Part shown: positions 34,143-43,508 of the stretch, in pieces | Numbering within the stretch: position 1 is the first letter of the stretch | Layout of the letters: every line of letters begins with the position of its first letter | Assembly: GCF_947494125.1 (NCBI RefSeq) | Contig: NZ_CANLTU010000002.1 | Location: forward strand, 62,001 to 126,000 | Source: an uncultured Tenacibaculum sp. | GTDB taxonomy: Bacteria; Bacteroidota; Bacteroidia; Flavobacteriales; Flavobacteriaceae | DNA: 64,000 bases | Direction of reading: 5' to 3' | The notes under the pieces: generated by a model | What the model saw: the letters and a program-made list of their open reading frames with translations, nothing else | Databases searched by the model: none | Told to the model about the DNA's origin: nothing | Made by a program: the position numbers and the translations under genes

Positions 34143-35650
34143 TTATTTTTAATTTCATTAATTAAACCTAACGTGATTTCAAATAGTGGTTTTTGATACA
34201 TTTTGCTTTTTAACCAAGCATAAAAACTCATTACAAAAATATCTTCTTGTTTAGCTCCTACAAAATTAAAAGAGCTTTCAACTTTATTAAAGAAATCTGT
34301 TGAAGTTACTATTTTAGGATTCTTATAATAATTTTCAACTAAATTTAGATAATTAATTACACGGAGTTGTTGAATGTCTTTTAAGTAGCTGTAATATTTT
34401 CTTTTAAAACTTAAAAGCCTAGATTCAAATAAATCAATATTATTTAACTCTAAGTGTAATAAAATTTCAATAAGATTCTTTTTAATAGCCCATTCCAAGC
34501 TGTTTTTTTCAATATACCAATTGTCAGAATGATAAAATTTTGAGAATAACTGTTGCGCTTTTTTTAATTGGTTATTTTGAAAATAAAACATAATTAAACT
34601 TAAACGGATATCTAACGTAGTTTTTATATCAACATTTTTTTTATCAATAATACTTTCTAGCGTTTTTATAGCTTCTAGTTGGTTATTGGTATAGTTTTTA
34701 CTTAAGGCTAGGAGTAATAGGTAATTAAACTTAAAATGATTGTAGTATTTTTTTTTGTCTTGCAGCATATAATCATGCATCAAGTTTAGATAATGTATAG
34801 ATTTTTCAAAATTTTTATTTCTAAATAAAATATTAGCAATTAAGTATAGTATTCTAATATGATAATAAAGTTGTTTACCATTTTCTTTCTTCTTTTTTAA
34901 GTTTTCGTAAGTATTAATAAGGAATGCTTCAACAGTAATAAAGTCTTTGCTAACAAAAGCGGAAATGCTTACAATAGTTATTAATTGGTATAAGGACTTA
35001 AAAGACATAGCATTGTTAATGCTGATGTTGTGCTTTTTAAAAATAGCATTTGTTATTTCTTGAAAATCTAAATAACTACCACCTTCATAATTAATTGCTT
35101 TAAGCGTTTGTCTAATTTTAGCATATACTATATTTAATTCCTCTTCAAGAAAGTGGTTTTTTTGATTTTCTTTAAAATCATTTATAATAGTATCTATATC
35201 AATGTTAGGAAGCGTATATGCGTATTGAATTTTAGTGTGATAAATTTCACTAAGTATTGTATAGAGCTGATATTCTTTAGCTATATTTTCTGCTTTGTCA
35301 AGTATCTTATATGCAGTTTTATAGTTTTTGTTTATTAAAAAATCTCTAGCAGCAAGAATATACTTTACTATTTGTATATCAATAGAGTTTTCTCCTTGTA
35401 ATTTATTGTTCGCTATAAAATAAATTAAAGAATCAATTAAACGTTGTTTAAGGGCGTAATAAGCATCTTTTTTTTGGCTTTTATATAATGTGTTACATAT
35501 AATAGAAACTGAAGTTTCTCCTTTTAATATGAGTTTAAATAAATGAATGTTTTTAGCATCTTTTCTTTTGTTTTTTTTCTCTAAAAAAAGTATAAACTTC
35601 TGTTGTTCATCTACAGATAAAGAAGAAATTATTATTTCTAAATCTAACAT
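34139..35650 (-). CDS. Helical repeat protein of unknown function
   Basis: 503 residues without signal peptide or membrane span. The sequence is almost entirely helical, with TPR-like pairs such as ARDFLINKNYKTAYKILDKA and KNFEKSIHYLNLMHDYML, and many Lys, Asn and Ile residues. No catalytic motif is visible. I do not recognise the family beyond a resemblance to other Flavobacteria TPR-like hypotheticals. A scaffold role is possible. It is monocistronic. Confidence 0.8.
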   Translation of the reverse strand: MLDLEIIISSLSVDEQQKFILFLEKKNKRKDAKNIHLFKLILKGETSVSIICNTLYKSQKKDAYYALKQRLIDSLIYFIANNKLQGENSIDIQIVKYILAARDFLINKNYKTAYKILDKAENIAKEYQLYTILSEIYHTKIQYAYTLPNIDIDTIINDFKENQKNHFLEEELNIVYAKIRQTLKAINYEGGSYLDFQEITNAIFKKHNISINNAMSFKSLYQLITIVSISAFVSKDFITVEAFLINTYENLKKKKENGKQLYYHIRILYLIANILFRNKNFEKSIHYLNLMHDYMLQDKKKYYNHFKFNYLLLLALSKNYTNNQLEAIKTLESIIDKKNVDIKTTLDIRLSLIMFYFQNNQLKKAQQLFSKFYHSDNWYIEKNSLEWAIKKNLIEILLHLELNNIDLFESRLLSFKRKYYSYLKDIQQLRVINYLNLVENYYKNPKIVTSTDFFNKVESSFNFVGAKQEDIFVMSFYAWLKSKMYQKPLFEITLGLINEIKNN

Positions 35651-35790
35651 TATATCGTTGGTTATTTATCTTTATAATTTAGTAAATATAAGGTTTTGTT
35701 GATTTTTTGTCATAATAATATCATAGGTTTTTTGTGTATTCTGTTTTTTTTGAAACCATATCATATTGCATTTTTGGCATGTAATTAAAA

Positions 35791-36282
35791 ATGAAAATTA
35801 TGAATAATCAAACAAAAACTTTTGAAGATAATACTGAGTTAAAAAAGAAAAAGAATAAACGAGTTAAGAGTTTCGATCAAAAACCTACTTCGGCTTTTAT
35901 AGGTGCCTCATGGGCTGTGTTGTTAATAGGTGTTTCTGCATATTGTATAGGGCTCTGGAATGCAGTTATGGAATTGAATGAAAAAGGATATTATTTTACA
36001 GTATTGCTTTTTGCTTTATTCTCAGTTATTTCTGTACAAAAAACAATTAGAGATAAATTAGAAGGAGTGCAAGTAACAGAAATTTATTACGGAATGAGCT
36101 GGTTTACAACAATAACGTCTATTGTTTTATTGGTTATCGGACTTTGGAATGCAGATTTATTATTGAGTGAAAAAGGGTTTTATGGAATGTCTTTTACCTT
36201 GAGTCTTTTTGCAGCAATATCTGTACAGAAAAATACAAGAGATATTGCATATATAAAAGATAATAAAAATGAAGAAGAATAA
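35791..36282 (+). CDS. YiaA/YiaB family inner-membrane protein
   Basis: 163 residues containing two copies of the YiaA/B two-helix unit: SWAVLLIGVSAYCIGLWNA with VLLFALFSVISVQKTIRD, and SWFTTITSIVLLVIGLWNA with FTLSLFAAISVQKNTRD. Four membrane helices are expected, with a charged N-terminal tail. Function is unknown for the family. A second ATG at 35800 is equally possible as start. Confidence 0.88.
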   Translation: MKIMNNQTKTFEDNTELKKKKNKRVKSFDQKPTSAFIGASWAVLLIGVSAYCIGLWNAVMELNEKGYYFTVLLFALFSVISVQKTIRDKLEGVQVTEIYYGMSWFTTITSIVLLVIGLWNADLLLSEKGFYGMSFTLSLFAAISVQKNTRDIAYIKDNKNEEE

Positions 36283-36294
36283 TTGTTAATTAAG

Positions 36295-36332
36295 AAAACT
36301 CGTATGTATAATAGATGCATGCGAGTTTTTGT
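36295..36332 (+). terminator. Terminator of the YiaA/B gene
   Basis: AAAACTCGTATG (36295-36306) pairs with CATGCGAGTTTT (36318-36329) with one G-U pair, followed by T residues. Confidence 0.8.
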
Positions 36333-36429
36333 ATTTAAAAATAAATGTTAGTTAAATAAAAATGAACTTATATTTTGAATGAATAAATTGAAACTATAAT
36401 TGTACATTTATATATACAAGAGAAACAAC

Positions 36430-37353
36430 ATGAAAAATTCAAAATTATTAATAATAGGTGCATTTTTTTCTATTTACATTATATGGGGATCTACTTATTT
36501 ATTTAATAAAATAGCAGTTACTGAAATTCCACCATTGTTTTTAGCAGCAATTCGTTTTTTAATGGCTGGTTTATTAATTATGTTAATAGCTAAATTGATG
36601 AGGATATCAATAAAAATTTCCAGAAATCAGTTAGTAAATTCAATTATAGCCGGATTTTTATTTTTAGTGTATGGAAATGGAGTTTTTGTATGGGCTTTAA
36701 AATATGTCGATAGTGGTTTTGCTGCATTATTAGCTTCAACTCAACCCTTATTTGTGTTATTCTTGTTGCGTTTAATTGATGGAAATAAAATGCAGAAAAA
36801 ATCTATCATTGGTGTTTTATTAGGGATGTTAGGAATGTATTTATTAGTGAGTCAGAAAGAAGTTTCAGCATCGGAAGGAAGTATATTAGGGATTTTTATG
36901 ATTTTAACCTGTGTTTTAAGTTGGAGTTATGGAAGTGTTTTTGTATCTAAAGCAGATTTACCAAAAAACTATTTGGTAAGTACTGGGTATCAAATGTTGT
37001 TTGCGGCGACTATGTTAGGAATCTCAAGTTTAATTTTTAAAGAAGTATGGGTTTCTCCGCTAAATTGGTCATATAAAACTCAAATGTCTATGTTGTTTTT
37101 AATAGTATTTGGAGGAATTGTAGCTTTTACTGCCTTTAATTATTTATTAAAAATGGTTTCTCCAGAAAAAGTAGCAACGTCAGCTTATGTAAACCCTGTA
37201 ATCGCTTTAGTATTAGGGTGGAGTTTGTTAGATGAAGAACTAACAAGTCAATCAATACTTGCATCTATTGTCTTATTGACGGGGGTTTATTTTATAACTT
37301 CAAGAAAAAGATTAACTAAAAATAAAGTTACCACCAAACCACAAAAAATTTAA
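36430..37353 (+). CDS. EamA family drug/metabolite transporter
   Basis: 307 residues with about ten membrane helices in two EamA halves. The first half has IYIIWGSTYLFNKIAV and YVDSGFAALLASTQPLFV; the second has FNYLLKMVSPEKVATSAYVNPVIALVLGW, which is the usual signature cut here to its core. The ATG at 36430 is chosen because a TACATTTA -7-like box lies just upstream and the longer frame adds no helix. Its 3' end overlaps the convergent DUF1853 gene by 26 bases. The substrate is unknown. Confidence 0.9.
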   Translation: MKNSKLLIIGAFFSIYIIWGSTYLFNKIAVTEIPPLFLAAIRFLMAGLLIMLIAKLMRISIKISRNQLVNSIIAGFLFLVYGNGVFVWALKYVDSGFAALLASTQPLFVLFLLRLIDGNKMQKKSIIGVLLGMLGMYLLVSQKEVSASEGSILGIFMILTCVLSWSYGSVFVSKADLPKNYLVSTGYQMLFAATMLGISSLIFKEVWVSPLNWSYKTQMSMLFLIVFGGIVAFTAFNYLLKMVSPEKVATSAYVNPVIALVLGWSLLDEELTSQSILASIVLLTGVYFITSRKRLTKNKVTTKPQKI

Positions 37354-38143
37354 AAAGCTCACCATTGGACTTCTTTAACCAACAAAGAGGTGCATTTTTT
37401 TCATCTAAATAAATTTGGAGTTTTAATATGAAATCTTGAAAGTTTAACCAATTTGAATTTGGAAGAGGTTGTACTAACCAATTATGCTTATTAGGAATGT
37501 AAAATTTAGAGTTGTTGAATTGCTCTAATTCATTCGCATAAATATAAAAACCTATAATACATTTATTATTTATTATAGAGAATTCATTTTTGTAATCATT
37601 TAAATGAACAAATAATTGAGCTTTAAAATATATTTGTTGCTCAATTGTTTTAGAGTCTAGCTCTAATTTTTGTAAATAAGTAGAACATTGTTCAGAATAG
37701 AGTAGAGGAAGTTGTTTTTCTTTTAATTTAGTTAATTTTTGAATTAAACTATCTCTTCTATTAGGACCAATCCAATGTTCAATTTCAGAATTACCAGCAG
37801 AAGAATCATATAAATAGAACTTATAAATAATTTCTAAATGAATTGGTTTCTCATTTTTTAATAAGATACAATCTAATTCGCCAACTGTTCTTTTTTCTTC
37901 TTGGATTTGTAAGTTTTCTACAAGTATTTTTATAGTTGAATTTTGTAATAAATTAAAAGAAACAAATCGTTCAACAAGTTTCCCTAAACGAAGTTTTTGA
38001 GTAATTAAATAATCAAAAGAGAGTTCTTTAATATTTGAGTCATTGAATTGGAGTAAATCAAAAACACCTTTTCCATGCCATAGAAAAGGTGTTTTTAAAA
38101 ATCCTTTGTATTGTAATTGTAAATCTTTTGATTTTTTATCCAT
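37328..38143 (-). CDS. DUF1853 family protein
   Basis: 271 residues, soluble. It shows the DUF1853 pattern: FLKTPFLWHGKGVFDL, KLRLGKLVERFV, VGELDCILL followed by HLEIIYKFYLYD, and IGPNRRDSLIQKLTKLK. The central acidic and Lys residues resemble a PD-(D/E)xK nuclease-like core (ELD...EIIYKF), but this is inference. It is the last gene of the long minus-strand run, 9 bases after ompH, and overlaps the EamA gene end. Confidence 0.8.
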   Translation of the reverse strand: MDKKSKDLQLQYKGFLKTPFLWHGKGVFDLLQFNDSNIKELSFDYLITQKLRLGKLVERFVSFNLLQNSTIKILVENLQIQEEKRTVGELDCILLKNEKPIHLEIIYKFYLYDSSAGNSEIEHWIGPNRRDSLIQKLTKLKEKQLPLLYSEQCSTYLQKLELDSKTIEQQIYFKAQLFVHLNDYKNEFSIINNKCIIGFYIYANELEQFNNSKFYIPNKHNWLVQPLPNSNWLNFQDFILKLQIYLDEKNAPLCWLKKSNGELFKFFVVWW

Positions 38144-38152
38144 TAAAAGAGT

Positions 38153-38656
38153 TTATTCTTTTATACCCAATTTTTCTAGAACTAATTTAGTAATATCAAA
38201 GCGCTCATCAAGATAAGCAAATTCATTTCTATTTGTAGTTAAAATTTGAGTATAACCATTAGCTTTAGCAACTTCAGCTATAACTTCACTTAGTTTTTTA
38301 TATAAAGGACGCATATTGTCGTCTCTTTGAAGTTGTAATAGTTTAGGACCATTTTTTCTAAAATTACCAATTTCTTGCTCCAAAGTAGTAATTTCTTGAA
38401 CTTTAATTTTTTTATCGTCTTCTGATAATGTTTTTTGGGCGGTTTTAAAAGCTTCGATTTTTGCTTGGTAATCTTTTGCTTTTAACTGAAAAGAAGAATC
38501 TAATCTTTTACCATAATTTTCAACCCTACGAATAACATTTTTCATTTGTGGCATTTTACCAATTATGAAGTCACTGTTAACAGTACCTACTTTAGTTTGT
38601 GCATATGATAGCGTTGTAAATAATGTTATTGTAAAAAGTATAATTTTAAATTTCAT
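38153..38656 (-). CDS. OmpH/Skp family periplasmic chaperone
   Basis: 167 residues. A signal peptide ends at LSYAQ, then a small beta domain (TKVGTVNSDFIIGKMPQM) and a long Lys/Gln-rich helical region typical of the Skp tentacles, closing with YTQILTTNRNEFAYLD. Skp proteins escort unfolded outer-membrane proteins through the periplasm. It has its own -7 box at 38679-38686. Confidence 0.85.
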   Translation of the reverse strand: MKFKIILFTITLFTTLSYAQTKVGTVNSDFIIGKMPQMKNVIRRVENYGKRLDSSFQLKAKDYQAKIEAFKTAQKTLSEDDKKIKVQEITTLEQEIGNFRKNGPKLLQLQRDDNMRPLYKKLSEVIAEVAKANGYTQILTTNRNEFAYLDERFDITKLVLEKLGIKE

Positions 38657-38678
38657 TGTATTCTAGATTGTTTTTCAC

Positions 38679-38686
38679 AAATATAT
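38679..38686 (-). promoter_or_regulatory. -7 box of the OmpH/Skp gene
   Basis: TATATTTG on the minus strand fits TAnnTTTG, 22 bases before the ATG at 38656. It allows separate expression of ompH and DUF1853 from the upstream run. Confidence 0.5.
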
Positions 38687-38718
38687 AAAAGTGAATAAAT
38701 TGAATTGGTTAAAAGTAG

Positions 38719-39621
38719 TTAAATTTTAGCCTCTAATAATTGTATAATATTCTGTATATCATCTTGGAAATCAAACCAAGCAATATTTTTATCTTTTCTA
38801 AACCAGGTGCCTTGTCTTTTAGCAAAACGACGTGTATTTTTTTTAATTTCTGCGATAGCTAATTCTTTGGTGAAATTTCCATCAAAATATTCAAAGAGTT
38901 CTCTGTATCCAACAGTTTGTAAGGCATTTAATTTTTTATGAGGATATAGTTTTTCTGCTTCTTCTAATAATCCATTCTGCATCATTATATCAACTCGTTG
39001 GTTAATACGGTTGTACATAATTTCTCTATTAGCTGTCAATCCAATTTTTATCGATTGAAAATTTCGTGGTGTTTTGGGTTTGTTTTTAAAAGAAGAATAA
39101 GTGTTGTCAGTGCCAATACAAATTTCAAGAGCACGAATTAAACGATGTGGATTGTCAATTGCTATAGAGTTATATGTTTCAATATCTAATTCCTTTAATT
39201 GATTTTGAAGGTATTCAATTCCGTTCTTTTCTAACTCTTTTGTAAGATTAACTCTTATGGTTGGATCTACATCTGGAAAATAATCTAAACCTTTTAAAGC
39301 AGCGTCAACATATAAACCACTTCCTCCAACCATAATTTGGATTGGGTTTTTAAGAAATAATTCATCTAATTTAGTAAGTGTGTCTTTTTCAAATTGCCCA
39401 ACAGAATAATCTTCAAAAATACTTCTGTTTTGAATAAAATGATGTGTTGCAGAAGCTAATTCTTCAGAATCAGGAACAGCAGTTCCTATTGTCATTTCTT
39501 TATAAAATTGACGAGAATCACATGAAATTATATCACAACCAAAATGTTGAGCGAGTTTTATGCTTAGGGCAGTTTTACCTATAGCTGTTGCACCAACAAT
39601 AGTAATTAAGGTATTTTTCAT
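38719..39621 (-). CDS. miaA: tRNA dimethylallyltransferase
   Basis: Adds the dimethylallyl group to A37 of tRNAs reading UNN codons. 300 residues with the P-loop VGATAIGKTALSIKLA, SCDSRQFYKEM, GGSGLYVDAAL, DNPHRLIRALE and a C-terminal KRQGTWFRKD. Its ATG directly follows the stop of the ion channel gene without a gap. Confidence 0.96.
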   Translation of the reverse strand: MKNTLITIVGATAIGKTALSIKLAQHFGCDIISCDSRQFYKEMTIGTAVPDSEELASATHHFIQNRSIFEDYSVGQFEKDTLTKLDELFLKNPIQIMVGGSGLYVDAALKGLDYFPDVDPTIRVNLTKELEKNGIEYLQNQLKELDIETYNSIAIDNPHRLIRALEICIGTDNTYSSFKNKPKTPRNFQSIKIGLTANREIMYNRINQRVDIMMQNGLLEEAEKLYPHKKLNALQTVGYRELFEYFDGNFTKELAIAEIKKNTRRFAKRQGTWFRKDKNIAWFDFQDDIQNIIQLLEAKI

Positions 39622-40440
39622 TTAGTCGTGTAGTTTACTTCCGCAATGATTACAATAAATAGCATCGTCATCATGTCCTTCATAAGAACAATTAGGGCAA
39701 GATTGTGTATTTAAATTTATATCGTTTACTTTAACCATTTCTGAGCTAACAATTCCAGTAGGTACTGCAATAATACCATAACCTAAAATCATAATTATAC
39801 TAGCTATAAATTGACCAAAAGGTGTATGAGGTGCAATATCTCCATAGCCAACAGTAGTAAGTGTTACAATAGCCCAATATACACTTCTTGGAATACTTGT
39901 AAATCCATTTTCTCCTCCCTCAATTAAATACATTATGGTACCTAAAATGACACATAAAATTAAGACAAAAAATAAAAAAACTGCTATTTTAGCTTTACTA
40001 GCTCTTAGCGCTTTCATAAAGTTATTAGATTCACCAATAAAACGTGCTAGTTTTAAAATCCTAAAAACACGTAATAATCTAAGTGCTCTTAAAGCAACAA
40101 GGCTATGTGTTCCAGTAAAGAAAATAGCTAAATATTTAGGTAAGGTAGAAAGTAAATCAATAATACCGTAAAAACTAAAAATATACTTGCGAGGTTTGTT
40201 AATTGAAATAATACGAACAATATATTCTACAGAGAAAAGTATAGTAATAAACCATTCAGATATATTTAAAAGCTCTCCATACTTAGAATTAATACTATTA
40301 ACGCTTTCTAGCATTACCAATACAATACTAGCTATAATAGCAATTAGTAAAACAACATCAAATAATTTGCCAGCAGGAGTATCTGCTTCATAAATTATTT
40401 CATGAAGTTTTTCTTTCCAGTTTTTAGTATTGCTTTTCAA
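39622..40440 (-). CDS. Voltage-gated-type potassium channel with C-terminal zinc ribbon
   Basis: 272 residues. Six membrane segments are visible, including an S4-like LRALRLLRVFRILKLARF with regularly spaced Arg, and a pore loop with the K+ selectivity filter TTVGYGD. The short cytoplasmic tail ends in a zinc ribbon: CPNCSYEG followed by YCNHCGSKL. The zinc ribbon could aid tetramer assembly or sense something; this is inference. It abuts miaA. Confidence 0.9.
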   Translation of the reverse strand: MKSNTKNWKEKLHEIIYEADTPAGKLFDVVLLIAIIASIVLVMLESVNSINSKYGELLNISEWFITILFSVEYIVRIISINKPRKYIFSFYGIIDLLSTLPKYLAIFFTGTHSLVALRALRLLRVFRILKLARFIGESNNFMKALRASKAKIAVFLFFVLILCVILGTIMYLIEGGENGFTSIPRSVYWAIVTLTTVGYGDIAPHTPFGQFIASIIMILGYGIIAVPTGIVSSEMVKVNDINLNTQSCPNCSYEGHDDDAIYCNHCGSKLHD

Positions 40441-40466
40441 ATTAAAGAAGTTGTTTTAAGACAACA

Positions 40467-41564
40467 TTACAAATTATTTTCAACTTGTAATCTTACTATT
40501 TTAGACACTTTATTTTTAATTAAATAATTTTTAATTATTGTTTTAGCTAGTTCTTTATCTTCAATAGGAGTTATCATAGATTTTAAAATAGCTAATTGAT
40601 TCTTTTGAAAAGCTAAATTAGTAAAAGCATATCCAACAACTTGATTGTTTTCTACTAAAATAACACCATGTTCTTCAGGTGTTCTTCCTTTATCAACTAG
40701 TAGAAAATTATCATGATTAAAGTTTCTATCATTAACTTTTCTTCTACGGATAATATTAAATTTAGGTTTTAACCTAAGAAGCTCTAGATGGTATTTTAAG
40801 CGAGTTAATAGTAAATTTCCTGTTTCTTCATAGCTGATTTCTACAACTCTTTTTTGAACTTTTTGTGCTTTAGGTGTTTTCTTTAAAAACAGTTTGTTAG
40901 CTTCTTGTTTTATATTCTTCCCTCGACCAATAAAAATAATTTTTCCTTCTTCACTATGCGCATAAAAAACGCCTTGCTTTTCAGGAAGTTTATCTAATAT
41001 TTTTATGAAACGTTGTTTTTCATGCCTATTGTCCGTATACTTTATCGATTGTTGAATTATTTTTTTATCGATATCTTTTTCTAATAACAATTTAAAAAGT
41101 TGTACAGTTGCTAAAGCATCTCCATTAGCTCTGTGTCTATCAGACATAGGTATACCAACAAACCTACATAATTTACCTAAGCTATGTGAAGGTGCTTCAG
41201 AAATTAAATTTTTACTAAGGGCAACAGTACATAGCGTGTTGCGTTGATAATCGAAACCTAAACGATCAAACTCAGTACGTAAAATTCGGTAATCGAAACT
41301 AGCATTATGAGCAATGATAATACAATCTTTGGTAATCTCTATAATTCGTTTTGCTACTTCATAAAATTTAGGAGCGTTACGAAGCATTTTATTGTTAATA
41401 CCTGTTAGTTTAACAACAAACTCTTGAATTTCTCTCTCAGGGTTTACTAGGCTTATAAATTGGTCTACAATTTGATGACCATCAAATTTATGAATAGCAA
41501 TTTCAGTAATGCCCTCTTCATTAAATTTCCCCCCTGTTGTTTCAATGTCTAAAATTGCGTACAA
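40467..41564 (-). CDS. DnaQ-like 3'-5' exonuclease fused to a GIY-YIG-like domain
   Basis: 365 residues. The N-terminal DEDDh exonuclease has LDIETTG near residue 6, AHNASFDYRIL near 85 and DRHRANGDALATVQL near 140. A UvrC-N/Cho-like domain starts near residue 195 with KQGVFYAHSEEGKIIFIGRG and continues to LKPKFN. In classical GIY-YIG nucleases the second motif reads YIGKS; here it is FIGRG. The fusion is related to Cho-like repair or proofreading proteins. The last 80 residues are not recognised. Confidence 0.85.
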   Translation of the reverse strand: MYAILDIETTGGKFNEEGITEIAIHKFDGHQIVDQFISLVNPEREIQEFVVKLTGINNKMLRNAPKFYEVAKRIIEITKDCIIIAHNASFDYRILRTEFDRLGFDYQRNTLCTVALSKNLISEAPSHSLGKLCRFVGIPMSDRHRANGDALATVQLFKLLLEKDIDKKIIQQSIKYTDNRHEKQRFIKILDKLPEKQGVFYAHSEEGKIIFIGRGKNIKQEANKLFLKKTPKAQKVQKRVVEISYEETGNLLLTRLKYHLELLRLKPKFNIIRRRKVNDRNFNHDNFLLVDKGRTPEEHGVILVENNQVVGYAFTNLAFQKNQLAILKSMITPIEDKELAKTIIKNYLIKNKVSKIVRLQVENNL

Positions 41565-41596
41565 TTCTTTTTCTTTTTTAGCTGATTAATGTAAAT

Positions 41597-42277
41597 TTAA
41601 ACAATATAATTTCTAACTCCAAAAATAGAACTACCAATTCTAACCATATTACTTCCATTTTTTATAGCTAATTGGTAATCACCGCTCATTCCCATTGAGA
41701 GTGTTTTTAGTTTAGGGTATTTTTCCTGATTATTTTTAAAAAATATAGCTAATGAAGAAAATTCTTCTTCTAATTGTGATTGATTATCGGTAAATGTTGC
41801 CATTCCCATTAAGCCCACAATATTTATGTTTTTTAATTCTGAAAGTTCTTCTGAAAATAAGATTTCTTTAATGTCAGAAAATAATAATCCGAATTTAGTA
41901 TCTTCTTTTGCAATGCGAGCTTGTAATAAGCAGTTAATAACTCTATCGTGTTTTTTAGCTTGTTTATTTATTTCTTTTAAAGTTTTAAAACTATCTACGC
42001 CGTGAATTAAATCAACAAAATGAGCCATGTATTTTACCTTATTACGTTGTAAATGTCCAATCATATGCCATTGGATGTTTTTAGGTAAATTATCGTATTT
42101 ATGAACCATTTCCTGTATCTTATTTTCACCAAATACACGTTGACCAGCATCATAAGCTTCTTGGATATCAGCTATAGGTTTTGTTTTAGAAACTGCAACT
42201 AGAGTTACATTTTCTGGAATTTCTTTTTTTATTTCTTGAAGGTTTTCTTTAATTCCTGTAATCATATCAGAATTCAT
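41597..42277 (-). CDS. PLP homeostasis protein YggS
   Basis: A single-domain alanine-racemase-fold protein that binds PLP without known catalysis. 226 residues with VTLVAVSKTKP, where the Lys binds PLP, RVFGENKIQE, WHMIGHLQRNK and LSMGMSGDYQLAIKNGSNMVRIG. The start at 42277 overlaps the DUF1015 gene by 11 bases; a second ATG at 42265 is possible. Confidence 0.93.
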   Translation of the reverse strand: MNSDMITGIKENLQEIKKEIPENVTLVAVSKTKPIADIQEAYDAGQRVFGENKIQEMVHKYDNLPKNIQWHMIGHLQRNKVKYMAHFVDLIHGVDSFKTLKEINKQAKKHDRVINCLLQARIAKEDTKFGLLFSDIKEILFSEELSELKNINIVGLMGMATFTDNQSQLEEEFSSLAIFFKNNQEKYPKLKTLSMGMSGDYQLAIKNGSNMVRIGSSIFGVRNYIV

Positions 42278-43505
42278 AAATAGTTAAAGCACTTCTTAGT
42301 TTTGGTTCTATGTATGTAGTTTTTGGAGGCATTAATTTTCCCGAATCTACAATGTTTTTTAATTCATTAACAGAGGTTGGTAGCATTCCAAAAGATATTT
42401 TAAAATCACCACTATCAACTTTTGTTTTTAATTCTAAACTATCCGATTTATCTTGTGAATACATTATTTTAGAAGCGTTTCGAATGTCTTCAATTCCTAA
42501 AATAGGTTTTAGAACTGTAGTATAAAGAATTTGAGCATCTAGTTTACTTAAAGCGTCTGTAAATTCATAGGCAGATTTTCTTAGATACAGGGCATAAAAC
42601 TCACCTTTTAAATACATACTAAAGTGATGTTTTTCTTTAGGCTTATATAACTCTTGACCTCTGTTTTCTATTCTAAAAAAAGTATCTAGTTCAATTAAAA
42701 ATTCATCAGGCGTTAATCCATTTAAATCTTTTATAAATCGATTAAATTCATAAATACTTAATTGACTTTCAGGTAATAAGTAGCTCATAAATGAGTTGTA
42801 TTTTTCATTACCAGTGTGATTCGGATTTTCTTTAGCCAAGTTTTTAGCTAATAAACAAGATGAAGTTGATCGATGATGACCATCTGCAATATATAGTGTA
42901 TCTACATTATCAAATGCCTTGATGATTTGATTTATATCATCTTCATTATTTACAATCCATAATAAATGAGAATCTTTATCAGTTGTTGAAAATTCATATT
43001 CAGCTCTTTTTGCTTGGTATTTTTTTATAATAGAATTAATAGCATCATCATCTGGGTATGTAAGAAGTACAGGTTCTGAGTTGAAGCCTGTATTTTTTAA
43101 ATAATTTTCAAAAAGTAATTCCCGCTTTTTAAGTGTACCTTCATGTTTTTTAATCACATCATTATGATAATCTTCTACCGAAGTAGCAGCAATTATACCA
43201 CAAAAAGAATTTGTTGGAGTTGTTTTTTGATAGATGTAAAACGCTGGATTTTCATCTTGAGTAAAAATTTTATCTTCTTTAAATTCTAAATAACGGTTGT
43301 GTACCAATTTAAAACGTTGCTCTCCACTAATATCTTCTTTATGATATTTATATCCAGGGTTAATTACATGTAAAAATGAATAAGGATTGAAAGCTAATTT
43401 TGCGTTTAGCATTTCTGGAGTATAAATTTCATATGATTTAGATGAAACCATAGCTACTTTATCACGAGTAGCCCTAACTGCTTTAAAAGGTTTTACAATT
43501 GCCAT
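42267..43505 (-). CDS. DUF1015 family protein
   Basis: 412 residues, soluble. The family signature is present as AIVKPFKAVRATRDK at the start, SFLHVINPG, and the central YIADGHHRSTSSCLLAKN. DUF1015 proteins commonly sit beside serA and serC, as here, which suggests a link to serine metabolism; the reaction is not known. It lies 3 bases after the serA-like gene. Confidence 0.9.
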   Translation of the reverse strand: MAIVKPFKAVRATRDKVAMVSSKSYEIYTPEMLNAKLAFNPYSFLHVINPGYKYHKEDISGEQRFKLVHNRYLEFKEDKIFTQDENPAFYIYQKTTPTNSFCGIIAATSVEDYHNDVIKKHEGTLKKRELLFENYLKNTGFNSEPVLLTYPDDDAINSIIKKYQAKRAEYEFSTTDKDSHLLWIVNNEDDINQIIKAFDNVDTLYIADGHHRSTSSCLLAKNLAKENPNHTGNEKYNSFMSYLLPESQLSIYEFNRFIKDLNGLTPDEFLIELDTFFRIENRGQELYKPKEKHHFSMYLKGEFYALYLRKSAYEFTDALSKLDAQILYTTVLKPILGIEDIRNASKIMYSQDKSDSLELKTKVDSGDFKISFGMLPTSVNELKNIVDSGKLMPPKTTYIEPKLRSALTIYEF

Positions 43506-43508
43506 AAA

